Below, in pieces: positions 1 through 8,864 of a stretch of 64,000 bases of DNA. The stretch comes from Auraticoccus monumenti (GTDB lineage Bacteria > Actinomycetota > Actinomycetes > Propionibacteriales > Propionibacteriaceae). The stretch lies in the NCBI RefSeq assembly GCF_900101785.1, contig NZ_LT629688.1, positions 3,038,001 through 3,102,000 on the forward strand. The letters are read 5' to 3'. Made by a program: the position numbers and the translations under genes. The notes below the pieces were generated by a model. That model was given only the letters and a program-made list of their open reading frames with translations, made no database searches and had not been told where the DNA came from. Numbering within the stretch: the stretch's first letter is position 1; each line of letters starts with the position of its first letter.

Positions 1-1401
1 AAGATGTTCTGCGGCTGCTCGACCGCCTTCGGCGCCCCGCCCAACACCCAGACCTGCCCGGTCTGCCTGGGGCTGCCGGGCTCGCTGCCGGTGGTCAACG
101 CGACCGCGATCGAGTCCGCGATCCGCATCGGGCTGGCGCTGAACTGCTCGATCGCGAGCTGGTGCCGGTTCGCACGGAAGAACTACTTCTACCCCGACCA
201 GCCGAAGAACTACCAGATCTCCCAGTACGACGAGCCCATCGCCTTCGAGGGCTGGCTGGAGGTCGACGTCGACGGCGAGCCGTTCCGGGTCGAGATCGAG
301 CGCGCCCACATGGAGGAGGACACCGGCAAGTCGCTGCACGTGGGTGGCGCCACCGGACGCATCCACGGCGCCAGCCACTCCCTGCTGGACTACAACCGCT
401 CCGGCGTGCCGCTGATCGAGATCGTCACCAAGCCCATCGAGGGCGCCGGGGAGCGGGCACCGCAGGTGGCCAGGGCCTACGTCCAGCACCTGCGCGACCT
501 GCTCCGCGGGCTCGGCGTGTCGGAGGCCAAGATGGAGCAGGGCGCCCTGCGCTGCGACGCCAACCTCTCGCTGCGCCCGGACCCGTCGGCCCCGCTGGGC
601 ACCCGGACCGAGACCAAGAACGTCAACTCGCTGCGCAGCGTCGAGCGGGCGGTCCGCTACGAGATCACCCGCCAGGCCGCGCTGCTGCGCGAGGGCGGCC
701 GGGTCACCCAGGAGACCCGGCACTGGCAGGAGGACTCCGGCACCACGTCCCCGGGTCGGAGCAAGGAGACCGCGGAGGACTACCGCTACTTCCCCGAGCC
801 GGACCTGGTGCCGGTGGCCCCGGACCCGGCCTGGGTGGAGGAGCTGCGGGCGACCCTGCCCGAGCCGCCGGCCGAGCGCCGTCGCCGGCTGCTGGCGGAC
901 TGGGGGTTCTCGGACCTCGAGATGCGCGACGTGGTCAGCTCCGGCGCGCTGGACCTGATCGAGCAGACCGTCGCCGCCGGCTGCGCCCCCCAGGCCGCCC
1001 GCAAGTGGTGGGCCGGTGAGCTGGCCCGCCGGGCCAACGAGACCGGTGTGGAGCTGCACGAGCTGGCCATCAGCCCCGCCCAGGTGGCCGGGGTGCAGCA
1101 GCTGGTCGAGGCCGGGACGGTCAACGACAAGCTGGCCCGGCAGGTCATCGAGGGGGTGCTGGCCGGTGAGGGCGAGCCCGAGCAGGTGGTGGCCTCCCGC
1201 GGGCTGGCCGTGGTCTCCGACGACGGCGCCCTCGGTGCGGCGGTGGACGCGGCGATCGCCGCGAACCCGGACGTGGCCGAGAAGATCCGCGCCGGCAAGG
1301 TGCAGGCGGCCGGTGCGCTGATCGGTGCGGTGATGAAGGAGATGCGGGGCAAGGCCGACGCCGCCCGGGTCCGCGAGCTCGTCCTCGAGCGGCTCTCCTG
1401 A
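1..1401 (+). CDS. gatB: Asp/Glu-tRNA amidotransferase subunit B (5' end missing)
   Basis: GatB activates mischarged Glu-tRNA(Gln) or Asp-tRNA(Asn) for transamidation as part of the cytoplasmic GatCAB complex. The frame is open to the first base, and the first visible codon (Lys) precedes MFCGCS, which in the family lies roughly 30 residues inside the protein, so the true start is upstream of the window. Visible features are the zinc-type cysteines CGC and CPVC, the conserved blocks [15 protein letters not shown] and MEEDTGKS, and a C-terminal GatB/YqeY helical domain over about the last 150 residues. Length fits a family protein of about 490-500 residues. The family assignment is very secure. 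The next gene starts one base after the stop codon. Confidence 0.97.
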   Translation, partial: KMFCGCSTAFGAPPNTQTCPVCLGLPGSLPVVNATAIESAIRIGLALNCSIASWCRFARKNYFYPDQPKNYQISQYDEPIAFEGWLEVDVDGEPFRVEIERAHMEEDTGKSLHVGGATGRIHGASHSLLDYNRSGVPLIEIVTKPIEGAGERAPQVARAYVQHLRDLLRGLGVSEAKMEQGALRCDANLSLRPDPSAPLGTRTETKNVNSLRSVERAVRYEITRQAALLREGGRVTQETRHWQEDSGTTSPGRSKETAEDYRYFPEPDLVPVAPDPAWVEELRATLPEPPAERRRRLLADWGFSDLEMRDVVSSGALDLIEQTVAAGCAPQAARKWWAGELARRANETGVELHELAISPAQVAGVQQLVEAGTVNDKLARQVIEGVLAGEGEPEQVVASRGLAVVSDDGALGAAVDAAIAANPDVAEKIRAGKVQAAGALIGAVMKEMRGKADAARVRELVLERLS

Positions 1402-1402
1402 G

Positions 1403-1969
1403 ATGAGCGGGGCGGCGCCCGCCGCCGGGGTGGCCCGGGCGCCGGCCGGCGAGGTCTGGCACTTCAGCGAGGACCCGGGCATCACCGAGTTCGTCCCGCA
1501 CGTCGCCGCCACCGCCCGGCAGCCGGAGGCCTTCGTCTGGGCCGTGGACGGCGACCGCTGCCCGGACTACTGGTTCCCGCGGCAGTGCCCGCGGGCCATG
1601 GCCTGGCGGACCCCGGGCAGCGGGCCGGAGGTCGGGGACCGGCTGCTGGGCGGGGGCGTGCAGCGCGTCCACGGCATCGAGTACCCGTGGCTGCGGGCAC
1701 TGACGACCACGACCGTGCACGCCTACCCCTTCGCGGCCGAGCAGTTCCGCCCCTTCGGCGACCCGCCGCACGCCTACGTCAGCGAGCAGCTGGTGCGGCC
1801 CCTGCGCCCACCGCTGCCGGTCACCGACCTGGTCGAGCAGCACGAGCGGGCCGGCATCCAGCTGCGGGTGGTCACGGACCTGTTCAGCTGGTGGGCCGAG
1901 GTGGTGCCCTCAGGGTTGGGTTTCTCCGGCATCCGCCTCCGCAACTCCCCGAACGTCCGCGAAGTCTGA
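1403..1969 (+). CDS. DUF6886 family protein
   Basis: Conserved actinobacterial protein of 188 residues with no established function. The block [13 protein letters not shown] near the N-terminus, the stretch [20 protein letters not shown] and the closing GIRLRNSPN are typical of the DUF6886 family as I recall it. There is no signal peptide or membrane segment, so it should be cytoplasmic. The ATG lies one base past the gatB stop, suggesting co-transcription. The many conserved aromatic, His and Asp residues would suit a small-molecule binding fold, but that is only an inference. Confidence 0.75.
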   Translation: MSGAAPAAGVARAPAGEVWHFSEDPGITEFVPHVAATARQPEAFVWAVDGDRCPDYWFPRQCPRAMAWRTPGSGPEVGDRLLGGGVQRVHGIEYPWLRALTTTTVHAYPFAAEQFRPFGDPPHAYVSEQLVRPLRPPLPVTDLVEQHERAGIQLRVVTDLFSWWAEVVPSGLGFSGIRLRNSPNVREV

Positions 1970-1990
1970 CCCCGCCCGCCCAGCCGGCGC

Positions 1991-2055
1991 GGCGAGTCGC
2001 CGCGAGTGGTCGTGTGGGGCAGGGATGAGGCGACGCACCGGGGCGAGTCGCCGCG
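1991..2055. repeat. Two copies of a 14-bp GC-rich semi-palindrome
   Basis: GGCGAGTCGCCGCG occurs at 1991-2004 and again at 2042-2055. It lies in the 124-bp gap between two convergent genes. Each copy is nearly self-complementary around CGGCGA/TCGCCG. No T-run follows, so calling them terminators would be weak. Confidence 0.5.
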
Positions 2056-2093
2056 CGTCTGCGGAGGGGTCGGGAGGCGGTGGCGGGCAGCGC

Positions 2094-2735
2094 TCAGAGG
2101 CTGAAGTCCGAGCCCCGCAGCTTCTCCACGGCCTCGTCGTCGCCGATGGTGGTCACGTCGGCGACCCGGCCGCGGCCGTAGGCGTAGAGCAGCAGCTCGG
2201 TGGGACGTCCGACCAGGGTCACGGTCTGCTCACCCGCAGCCACCCGCAGCGGCTCACCCGGGCCCTCGGGCCGCTCCAGCACCACCCCGACCGGTGCACG
2301 GCGGAAGAAGGCCCGTCCGAGCAGCTTGAGCCGGCGCCAGACCCAGTCCTCGGTCTCGGCGTCCAGGTCGCGGGGACCCAGGGGGGCCTCCCCGGCGCGG
2401 CGGACGTCCTCGTGGTGGATGTAGAACTCGGTGGCGTTGGCCGGCTCGTCCACCCCGGGGAGGGCGAAGACGGAGAACCGGCTCGGCCCGCGGCGGATCT
2501 TGTCCACCAGCTCGGCGAAGGGCCAGCGCTCCTTGGTCTCGTTCATCCGCTTCTCGGTCAGCCCGGCCAGCGGCTTGGCCACGATGCCGGGAGCCCCGAG
2601 CGGGTCGGTCTCCCGCACCCACAGGTGCGCGGCCAGGTCGTGGCTGGTCCAGTCCCCGCAGAGCGTGGGCGCGTCGGGTCCGACCGCGTCCAGCAGGTCG
2701 CAGAGGCCAGCACGTTCCGACTGAGCGAGATTCAC
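2094..2735 (-). CDS. TIGR03085-type metal-binding protein (maleylpyruvate isomerase/DinB fold)
   Basis: Putative mycothiol-dependent-isomerase/DinB-fold protein of 213 residues. The first half holds [15 protein letters not shown] (residues 29-42), with the His residues expected for the metal site of this fold, and later [12 protein letters not shown], which supplies a further His pair. The C-terminal half resembles the SCP2-like domain found in TIGR03085 members. The substrate is unknown. It is divergent from hisI with only 66 bp between starts, an adjacency I associate with actinobacterial his/trp regions. The family is fairly certain; the reaction is not. Confidence 0.8.
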   Translation of the reverse strand: MNLAQSERAGLCDLLDAVGPDAPTLCGDWTSHDLAAHLWVRETDPLGAPGIVAKPLAGLTEKRMNETKERWPFAELVDKIRRGPSRFSVFALPGVDEPANATEFYIHHEDVRRAGEAPLGPRDLDAETEDWVWRRLKLLGRAFFRRAPVGVVLERPEGPGEPLRVAAGEQTVTLVGRPTELLLYAYGRGRVADVTTIGDDEAVEKLRGSDFSL

Positions 2736-2801
2736 CCTCGCACTCTAGGCCCGCGCGGACGCCGACTGGGAACGAGGCGGTGGGGCGAGCACAATGTGGC
2801 G

Positions 2802-3194
2802 GTGAGCACCGACCCCGAGCAGACCCCCGACCTCCCGGCCGAGGAGCCCGTCCTGGACGAGGACCTGGCCGCCCTGCTGCGCCGCAACGAGGACGGCCTC
2901 GTACCGGCGGTGGTGCAGGACGCCGACAGCGGGCGGGTGCTGATGCTGGCCTGGATGGACGACGAGGCGCTGCGGCGGACGCTGACCTCCCGGCAGGGCA
3001 CGTACTGGTCGCGCAGCCGTGAGGAGTACTGGGTCAAGGGCGCCACCAGCGGACACACCCAGCACGTCCGCTCGGTCGAGCTGGACTGCGACGGGGACGC
3101 GCTGCTGCTCACGGTGGACCAGATCGGCCCGGCCTGCCACACCGGGCGGCCGTCCTGCTTCGACAGCCACCGGCTGCTGGCCGACCGCACCTGA
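2802..3194 (+). CDS. hisI: Phosphoribosyl-AMP cyclohydrolase
   Basis: Opens the purine ring of PR-AMP in the third step of histidine synthesis; cytoplasmic, zinc/magnesium dependent. About 130 residues, the usual size of monofunctional HisI, with [29 protein letters not shown], the Asp-rich metal motif DCDGD and the following cysteines in [12 protein letters not shown]. The frame is open far upstream, but homology begins only around here. I chose GTG 2802 over GTG 2796 because a CACAAT box ends 6 nt before it, matching the leaderless spacing seen elsewhere in this window. Neither start has a strong ribosome site. It stands apart from the main his cluster near 31 kb. Confidence 0.93.
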   Translation: MSTDPEQTPDLPAEEPVLDEDLAALLRRNEDGLVPAVVQDADSGRVLMLAWMDDEALRRTLTSRQGTYWSRSREEYWVKGATSGHTQHVRSVELDCDGDALLLTVDQIGPACHTGRPSCFDSHRLLADRT

Positions 3195-3225
3195 GCCGAC
3201 CCGTGCCCGAGCCGTCCCGGGCGGC

Positions 3226-4023
3226 TCAGACCTCGGTGTCCCAGCCCTGCTGCGGGGTCTCGCAGGTGTCGCGGAAGACGTACTGCGAGGGCTGCTTGCG
3301 CTCGTGGCTGGACCAGTCGATCTTGGGCCGACGCTGCTCCTCGGGCACGTAGCCGATCCGGTAGACCGCCATCAGCTCCAGCTCCTCGGGCACCTGGAAC
3401 AGCGCGGCCAGCCGCTCCCACTGACCCGGGACCTCCATCGGGAACGAGACGAACTGGATGCCCAGCCCGAGCTCGACCGTGGTCAGCCACAGGTTCTCCA
3501 TCGCCGCCCCCATGCTGAACACGGAGTAGAACGAGGACAGCTCGCCGGTGCGGTACTCGGCGCGGTCCAGCATCACCGCCAGGAGCATGGGGGAGGACGC
3601 CACCAGCTTCCGGTTCTCCTCCCCGAGGGTGTTGGGCACCCGGAGCCTGTTCATCAGCTTCTGCCCCGAGGGCGTGAACACCTGCTTGGTGAACGGCCGC
3701 AGCGGTGCCGGCAGCTTGTCGAACAGCATCCCGTCGCGCCGGGTGGCCATCTCCTCGGCGGAGAAGCGGAAGTAGCGCCGGTAGCGCTGGAAGAAGGTGC
3801 CGTTGGACATCGCCTCGGTCATGCTCGCCCCGCTGATGGAGGCCACCTGCTCGATGGTCTCCCGCCGCTCGGTGACCAGGAAGCGCCAGGGCTGGCTGTT
3901 CAGCTGCGAGGGCGCCCGTCCGGCCATCTCGACCAGCAGCCGCTGGTGCTCCTCGCGGACCGGGTCGGGGCGGAAGCCGCCGTTGGTGGTCCGGCGCCGG
4001 CGGATCGCCTCGATCAGCTCCAC
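3226..4023 (-). CDS. Nitroreductase-family flavoprotein
   Basis: Predicted FMN-dependent NAD(P)H oxidoreductase of 265 residues. The N-terminal helix plus RRRRTT and the block [15 protein letters not shown] are the usual nitroreductase FMN-binding signature, and [20 protein letters not shown] matches the conserved central part (normally A...L...A...GLG). It is longer than the usual 200 residues because of a mid-protein insertion rich in Arg and Phe. Its start overlaps the end of the small membrane-protein gene by 10 bases. It is therefore the last gene of the type III PKS operon and may reduce or oxidise that product. The substrate cannot be read from sequence. Confidence 0.8.
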   Translation of the reverse strand: MELIEAIRRRRTTNGGFRPDPVREEHQRLLVEMAGRAPSQLNSQPWRFLVTERRETIEQVASISGASMTEAMSNGTFFQRYRRYFRFSAEEMATRRDGMLFDKLPAPLRPFTKQVFTPSGQKLMNRLRVPNTLGEENRKLVASSPMLLAVMLDRAEYRTGELSSFYSVFSMGAAMENLWLTTVELGLGIQFVSFPMEVPGQWERLAALFQVPEELELMAVYRIGYVPEEQRRPKIDWSSHERKQPSQYVFRDTCETPQQGWDTEV

Positions 4024-4442
4024 GCTCTCTCCTCCAGGTTCTCGGGTCGGACGGGGCGGCGGGCCAGCAGCACCGCGGCCAGGTAGCAGGGCAGCACGCT
4101 GAGCGCGACCACCGGGTGACGTCGGGAGCGGGTGGGCACCCGCGACAGGGCGGCCAGCGCCGGGAGCGCACCCAGCAGCACCCCGCCGGCGCGGGAGCGC
4201 GACCAGAGCGGTCCGGTCGCGGCCATCGTGGTCGTGGTCACCGTGGTGATGTAGGCCGCGTGGTGGACCCAGCGGTGCCGGCCCCCGCCCAGCCGCAGGG
4301 CCAGCCCGACCCCGAGCAGGACGCTCGCGGTGTAGGAGGCGGCGGCCACCAGGGTGAGCCGCCGGGCGGCGAGGTCGCGGGCACCGACCGCGGCGAGGGT
4401 GCGGTCGGGGGCGGTAGCGCGGCTGCTGGCCTCAGCGTGCAC
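4014..4442 (-). CDS. Small membrane protein in the PKS operon
   Basis: Unrecognised protein of 142 residues. Three or four hydrophobic segments are visible (around residues 30-50, 64-80, 86-97 and 110-127), separated by Arg-rich loops, so it should sit in the cytoplasmic membrane. It overlaps the methyltransferase gene by 11 bases upstream and the nitroreductase gene by 10 bases downstream, so it is translationally coupled to both. I cannot match it to a known family. Possible roles are anchoring the pathway enzymes or handling a lipid-like polyketide, both inferences from position. Confidence 0.65.
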   Translation of the reverse strand: MHAEASSRATAPDRTLAAVGARDLAARRLTLVAAASYTASVLLGVGLALRLGGGRHRWVHHAAYITTVTTTTMAATGPLWSRSRAGGVLLGALPALAALSRVPTRSRRHPVVALSVLPCYLAAVLLARRPVRPENLEERAWS

Positions 4443-5142
4443 GGACGTCCTCCCCGGCTCCGTGCCGCAGCACCAGCCGCGACGGCACCCGGCGCTGCAC
4501 GCTCCAGCCGTCGGGCACCAGGGCGTCCAGCTCCTCGCGGGTGAAGCTGCGGCGGATCGAGACCATCCCGTCGTGGCGCAGCAGCGAGCGCCGGGCCGCG
4601 GGCAGGGCCAGCACCCCCCAGGCCAGCCGGGCCGGGGTGCTGCGCTCCAGGTCGTTGTGCAGCACCAGCGAGCCGGCCAGCCGGGTGCTGTCGGCCAGCA
4701 GAGCCAGCACCTCCTCGTCGCGGAGGTGGTGCAGCAGGTGGTTGCTGACCACGACGTCGAAACGGCGCCCGTGCCGGACCAGGGCGGTGGTGTCGGTCTG
4801 CTCGAACGAGACGCCGGGCTCCTCCCCGGCGCGCTCCGCCCAGTCGTGGGCCCGGGGGTCGGGGTCGACGCCGGTCACCTGCAGCGACAGCCCGTCCGCC
4901 CGCGCCCAGCCGGCCAGCCGCCGGGTCACGTCCCCGCCGCCGGAGCCGACGTCGAGAAGGGTGGTGGTGCGGTGCCGGTCCAGCAGGGGCCGGATCTCGC
5001 GGCGGTACAGCGAGCGCCAGCCCGCCAGCACGGCGTTCACCACGCGGAAGTGGGCATAGGTGCGCTCCAGCCGGTCCAGGTCGACGTCCGGGTCGTCCAT
5101 CAGCTCCCGCAGGTCCGGCGCCCGGCCGGTCGCCGCGCTCAC
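4432..5142 (-). CDS. Class I SAM-dependent methyltransferase of the type III PKS operon
   Basis: 236-residue methyltransferase. The SAM site is LLDVGSGGGDVTRRL (motif I), followed by VTGVDPDPRA, and VVVSNHLLHHL is the motif IV region. Homology and operon spacing fix the start at GTG 5142, which overlaps the TGA of the polyketide synthase by 4 bases. The open frame continues upstream only as an out-of-frame shadow of the PKS gene. Methyltransferases directly after type III PKS genes usually methylate the polyketide (O- or C-methylation), so the product is probably the substrate. That substrate assignment is inferred from context. Confidence 0.88.
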   Translation of the reverse strand: MSAATGRAPDLRELMDDPDVDLDRLERTYAHFRVVNAVLAGWRSLYRREIRPLLDRHRTTTLLDVGSGGGDVTRRLAGWARADGLSLQVTGVDPDPRAHDWAERAGEEPGVSFEQTDTTALVRHGRRFDVVVSNHLLHHLRDEEVLALLADSTRLAGSLVLHNDLERSTPARLAWGVLALPAARRSLLRHDGMVSIRRSFTREELDALVPDGWSVQRRVPSRLVLRHGAGEDVRAR

Positions 5143-6257
5143 GGACCGACCCGGGAGAGCAGCGCGGACTCCACCGTCAGCCCCGGGCCGAAGGCGACCG
5201 CGCAGACCCGGCCGGGCCCGTCGGGGTCGGCCAGCAGGTCGGCCAGGATGAACAGCACGGTCGCGCTGGACATGTTGCCGTGACGCCGCAGCACCTCCCG
5301 CGACGGCGCCAGCTGCTCCTCGTCCAGCCCGAGGGCGACCTGGACCCGGTCCAGCACGCTCCGCCCACCCGGGTGCACCGCCCAGCCGTCGACCTCGCGC
5401 CAGGGCCGCCCGGCCAGCGCGGGGTCGTCGGCGCGCAGCGGCTCCAGCGCCCGGGCCACCTCGCGCTCCAGCACCTTCGGCACCGCCGCGGTCAGCACCA
5501 TGTCGAAGCCCAGGTCCCCGATCGTCCAGGCCATCTCCTCCCGGCCGTCGTCCACCACCGCCGAGGCGAAGCCGTCCAGCCCGAGCACGGTGCGTCCGGG
5601 TGCCGGTGGTCGGGCGGTGACCAGGGCGGCTGCCGCCCCGTCGGCGAAGACCGAGGACGCCACGACGGTGTCCAGGTCGTCGCCGCTGTGGACGTGCAGC
5701 GTGCACAGCTCCACGCACACCACCAGCACCACCGCGTCCGGGTCGGCGGTGCAGATGGTGCGGGCGGCGCGCAGTGCGGGGAAGGCGGCGTAGCAGCCCA
5801 TGAAGCCCAGGTGCATCCGCTCGGTGGCGGGGGAGAGCCCGAGCTCACGGACCAGGACGTGGTCCGGGCCGGGGGCGAAGAAGCCGGTGCAGGAGGCGGT
5901 GATGACGTGGGTGACGTCGCCGGCCGTGAGCTCCGGCGCCCCGGCCAGCGCCCGGCGGGCGGCCTGCAGAACCAGCTCGGGGACGTGGCGGACGTAGCGG
6001 GCGTTGCGGACACCGGTGGAGGGGTGGACCAGCAAACCGTCGGGGCCGACGAAGGGGGAGCCGTCGGCGGGGTCCACCAGCTCGTCCAGGACGGTGTGGC
6101 GGGTGTCGATGGACGAGGCGTCGAAGGCCGCACGGAGCCGCCTGACCCCCAGCCGGCTGAGCCCGGGCTGGGCGGCCAGCAGGTCGCGTGCGACGGGCTG
6201 CTCCAGCACGTTCGGGGGGAGCGCCGTCCCGATGGCGTGCACCGCGGCCGAGGTCAT
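5139..6257 (-). CDS. Type III polyketide synthase (chalcone/stilbene synthase family)
   Basis: Homodimeric ketosynthase that extends an acyl-CoA with malonyl-CoA units and cyclises the chain. The catalytic triad is complete: Cys155 in GFMGCYAAFP, His295 in WAVHPGGRSVLD and Asn328 in RHGNMSSATVLF. At 372 residues it has full family length, and the C-terminal GFGPG-type loop reads AFGPGLTVES. The start ATG 6257 lies 127 bases from trpE, which is divergent. It leads an operon with a methyltransferase, a membrane protein and a nitroreductase. The product is unknown; alkylresorcinol, alkylpyrone and tetrahydroxynaphthalene types are all possible. Confidence 0.93.
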   Translation of the reverse strand: MTSAAVHAIGTALPPNVLEQPVARDLLAAQPGLSRLGVRRLRAAFDASSIDTRHTVLDELVDPADGSPFVGPDGLLVHPSTGVRNARYVRHVPELVLQAARRALAGAPELTAGDVTHVITASCTGFFAPGPDHVLVRELGLSPATERMHLGFMGCYAAFPALRAARTICTADPDAVVLVVCVELCTLHVHSGDDLDTVVASSVFADGAAAALVTARPPAPGRTVLGLDGFASAVVDDGREEMAWTIGDLGFDMVLTAAVPKVLEREVARALEPLRADDPALAGRPWREVDGWAVHPGGRSVLDRVQVALGLDEEQLAPSREVLRRHGNMSSATVLFILADLLADPDGPGRVCAVAFGPGLTVESALLSRVGP

Positions 6258-6319
6258 GCGGGCAACCTACCCGGGCACCGGAGACGCCCGGGTGAGGCCC
6301 CGGGCCGCCCCGGCACCAC

Positions 6320-6325
6320 TAGGCT
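6320..6325 (+). promoter_or_regulatory. Putative -10 box (TAGGCT) for trpE
   Basis: TAGGCT fits the actinobacterial TANNNT consensus and would give a leader of about 52 nt before GTG 6385. No convincing -35 hexamer is visible. Confidence 0.4.
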
Positions 6326-6339
6326 GGGCCCTCGTCGGC

Positions 6340-6360
6340 GGCGGGGTGCAGGACCCCGCC
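6340..6360 (+). promoter_or_regulatory. Hairpin in the trpE leader
   Basis: A perfect 8-bp stem (GGCGGGGT/ACCCCGCC, 5-nt loop) sits inside the predicted leader, about 10 nt before the GGAGGAG ribosome site. No Trp-codon leader peptide is seen, so this is not a classical attenuator. It could still modulate translation. Confidence 0.35.
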
Positions 6361-6384
6361 CGGCCAGCAGGAGGAGCGACGACG

Positions 6385-7917
6385 GTGGAGATCACCCCCA
6401 GCCTCGAGCGGTTCCGCGAGCTGGCCCCGCGGACCCGGGTGATCAGCGTGCACACCCGGCTGGCCGCCGACGCCGAGACCCCGGTGGGGCTGTACGCCAA
6501 GCTGGCCGGGGGACCGGGGAGCTACCTGCTGGAGTCGGTCGAGCACGGGGTCTGGTCGCGCTGGTCCTTCATCGGGGTCCGCTCCTCGGCCACGCTGACC
6601 GAGCAGGACGGCGCGGCGGTCTGGAGAGGGCGCCCCCCGGTCGGCCTGCCCACCGACGGCGACCCGCTGAACGCCCTCGGACGCACCCTGGAGCTGCTGC
6701 AGGGCCCGGCCCAGGAGGGGCTGCCGCCGCTGGCCTCGGGGATGGTCGGCTACCTCGGCTACGACACCGTGCGCAGGATCGAGGTGCTGCCCGACGGCAA
6801 CGTCGACGACCTCGGTCTGCCCGAGCTGCAGATGATGCTGATCTCCGACCTGGCCGTGCTGGACCACCAGACCGGTGAGGTGTGGCTGATCGCCAACGCG
6901 GTCAACGTCGACGACACCGACGAGCGGGTCGACGAGGCCCACGCCGACGCGGTGGCGCGGATCGAGGCGATGGCGGCCCGGCTGGCCGAGCCGTCCCCGT
7001 CGCTGGTCGCGGTCCCGGGCGGGGAGTCCGAGCTGCGGGTGCACAACCAGCGCACCACCGAGGAGTACGCGGCCGCGGTGGAGGCGGCGGTGGAGGAGAT
7101 CCGCGCCGGCGAGGCCTTCCAGGTGGTGGTCAGCCAGCGCTTCGACGTCACCACCGGGGCCGATGCCCTCGACGTCTACCGGGTGCTCCGGCTCAGCAAC
7201 CCCAGCCCCTACCTCTACCTGGTCCGCCTGGACGGCTTCGACGTGATCGGCTCCAGCCCCGAGGCACTGGTCACCATCACCGACGGCCAGGCCACCACCC
7301 ACCCGATCGCCGGCTCCCGCCCGCGCGGCGCCGACCCCGCCGAGGACCTCCGGCTCGAGGCCGAGCTGCTCGAGGACCCCAAGGAGCGGGCCGAGCACCT
7401 GATGCTGGTCGACCTGGCGCGCAACGACCTGGGCCGGGTCTGCCAGCCGGGCACCGTGTCGGTGACCGAGTTCATGCAGGTGCGCCGCTACAGCCACATC
7501 ATGCACCTGGAGTCCTCGGTCAGCGGCCGGGTGCAGCCGGGTCGCAGCGCCCTGGACACCGTGATGGCCTGCTTCCCCGCCGGCACCCTCTCCGGGGCCC
7601 CCAAGGTCCGCGCGATGGAGATCATCGACGAGCTCGAGGTCTCCCGCCGCGGCCTCTACGGCGGGGTGGTCGGCTACTTCGACCTGGCCGGCAACGCCGA
7701 CGTGGCCATCGCCATCCGCACCGCCGTGCTGCGCGACGGGGTGGCCCACGTCCAGGCCGGTGGCGGGATCGTGGCCGACTCGGTGGCCGCCACCGAGGAC
7801 GCCGAGTCGCGCAACAAGGCCGCCGCCGTGCTGCGCGCCATCGCCCGCGCCGAGCGGATGACCCCGCTCGCGCCGCGCCCCGACGCCCCGGCCCGGGGGC
7901 GGGACGACGCCCGGTGA
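6385..7917 (+). CDS. trpE: Anthranilate synthase component I
   Basis: Converts chorismate to anthranilate, the committed step of tryptophan synthesis. 510 residues. The LLES element of the Trp feedback site is present in SYLLESVEHG. The chorismate-binding domain carries IAGSRPRG and the C-terminal GTLSGAPKVRAMEIIDE. The start GTG 6385 follows GGAGGAG (6370-6376) at good spacing, although the frame is open much further upstream. No trpG or trpD is in the window. It overlaps the next gene by 4 bases (GTGA). It heads trpE, TMP, HGxxPAAW, trpC, trpB, trpA. Confidence 0.97.
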   Translation: MEITPSLERFRELAPRTRVISVHTRLAADAETPVGLYAKLAGGPGSYLLESVEHGVWSRWSFIGVRSSATLTEQDGAAVWRGRPPVGLPTDGDPLNALGRTLELLQGPAQEGLPPLASGMVGYLGYDTVRRIEVLPDGNVDDLGLPELQMMLISDLAVLDHQTGEVWLIANAVNVDDTDERVDEAHADAVARIEAMAARLAEPSPSLVAVPGGESELRVHNQRTTEEYAAAVEAAVEEIRAGEAFQVVVSQRFDVTTGADALDVYRVLRLSNPSPYLYLVRLDGFDVIGSSPEALVTITDGQATTHPIAGSRPRGADPAEDLRLEAELLEDPKERAEHLMLVDLARNDLGRVCQPGTVSVTEFMQVRRYSHIMHLESSVSGRVQPGRSALDTVMACFPAGTLSGAPKVRAMEIIDELEVSRRGLYGGVVGYFDLAGNADVAIAIRTAVLRDGVAHVQAGGGIVADSVAATEDAESRNKAAAVLRAIARAERMTPLAPRPDAPARGRDDAR

Positions 7918-8606
7918 CCCCTGGCCGCGAGCGCGCCCTCAGCTGGCTGGGGATCCTGGTGGCCTCCGGGCTGCTGCTGGTGTCGGCGTCCCAGGCCTGG
8001 GTCGCGGTGACCGCGTCCGGGGCCGCCACCTCGCTGTCGGGCACCGACGTCACCGGCGGGCTGAGCCAGGCGCTCGCCGTGGTGCCCCCGCTCGGTCTGC
8101 TGCTGGCGCTGACCCTGCGGGCGCGCGGCCGTCAGCTGGTCGGGGTGCTGCTCGTGCTGGTCGGGCTCGGTGCGGTGCTGCTCGGCCTGCGCCCACCCGC
8201 GCCGTCGCCGACGCAGGTGGAGGCCGCCCTGAGTGCGGTGTCCCTGGCCGAGGACTGGCAGACCTCGGTGACCAGCTGGCCGCGGGTCTTCGCCCTGGCC
8301 GGGGCCCTGCTCGTCGTGGCCGCGGTGGTGGTGGTGCGCCGGGCCCCGCGCTGGCCCAGCCGCGCGTCCCGCTACGAGGTCGGTGATCCCCCCGTCCGCA
8401 GCGACGACCCCGCCGACGCCTGGCGGGCCCTGGACCGCGGCGAGGACCCGACCGTCGGGCCGGCGGCCCCGGACGGGTCCGCCGACGACGAGGTGGCCCG
8501 TCCGCCGCAGGACCCGATTTCCCGGCGGCCGCCCGAGGGGGACACAATGGGCTCCGACGAGCCGGGTGAGCCCGGCCCGGACGAGCGAACCGAGGGGAGA
8601 CCATGA
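7914..8606 (+). CDS. Trp biosynthesis-associated membrane protein (TIGR02234 type)
   Basis: 230-residue membrane protein that in actinobacteria sits regularly between trpE and trpC; the family's biochemical role is not established. Four hydrophobic segments are visible (about residues 9-27, 42-62, 68-86 and 118-140). A conserved-looking QAWV block lies between the first two. They are followed by an acidic, Pro-rich cytoplasmic tail of about 80 residues ending near RTEGRP. The GTG start overlaps the trpE stop by 4 bases, and its end overlaps the next ATG by 4, so all three are translationally coupled. Confidence 0.85.
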   Translation: MTPGRERALSWLGILVASGLLLVSASQAWVAVTASGAATSLSGTDVTGGLSQALAVVPPLGLLLALTLRARGRQLVGVLLVLVGLGAVLLGLRPPAPSPTQVEAALSAVSLAEDWQTSVTSWPRVFALAGALLVVAAVVVVRRAPRWPSRASRYEVGDPPVRSDDPADAWRALDRGEDPTVGPAAPDGSADDEVARPPQDPISRRPPEGDTMGSDEPGEPGPDERTEGRP

Positions 8607-8848
8607 CCGAGGCGGCAGAGCGCTCCGTGCACAGCCACCCGAAGTACCACCACGGACGGTCCCCGGCTGCGTGGGCCGGCGTGCTGATCAGCCTGGTGGG
8701 CTTCTTCGTCGGCACGATCGGCTTCCTGGTCGGGCCCGGTGAGGACATCACGCCGCACTGGGTGGTGGTGGGCGTCGGTGCCGCGCTGGTCCTGCTGGGC
8801 TTCATCGCGACCCTGGTGCTCCGCGCCATCGGTCTGGGCAACGACTGA
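8603..8848 (+). CDS. HGxxPAAW-family small membrane protein
   Basis: 81-residue protein with the family signature [11 protein letters not shown] at residues 17-27, followed by two transmembrane helices (about 23-44 and 54-75). The family is common in actinobacteria and frequently lies next to trpC, but its function is unknown. The ATG overlaps the preceding gene by 4 bases and follows GAGGGGAG. The constant position inside the trp operon suggests a role tied to tryptophan synthesis or transport, which remains inference. Confidence 0.85.
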   Translation: MTEAAERSVHSHPKYHHGRSPAAWAGVLISLVGFFVGTIGFLVGPGEDITPHWVVVGVGAALVLLGFIATLVLRAIGLGND

Positions 8849-8864
8849 GCTGAGAGGCCCCACC

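Noticed and set aside
2025-2801. N-terminal extension of hisI by about 260 residues
   Set aside because: The extension is antisense to the TIGR03085-type gene and has no homology. HisI homology starts near 2802.
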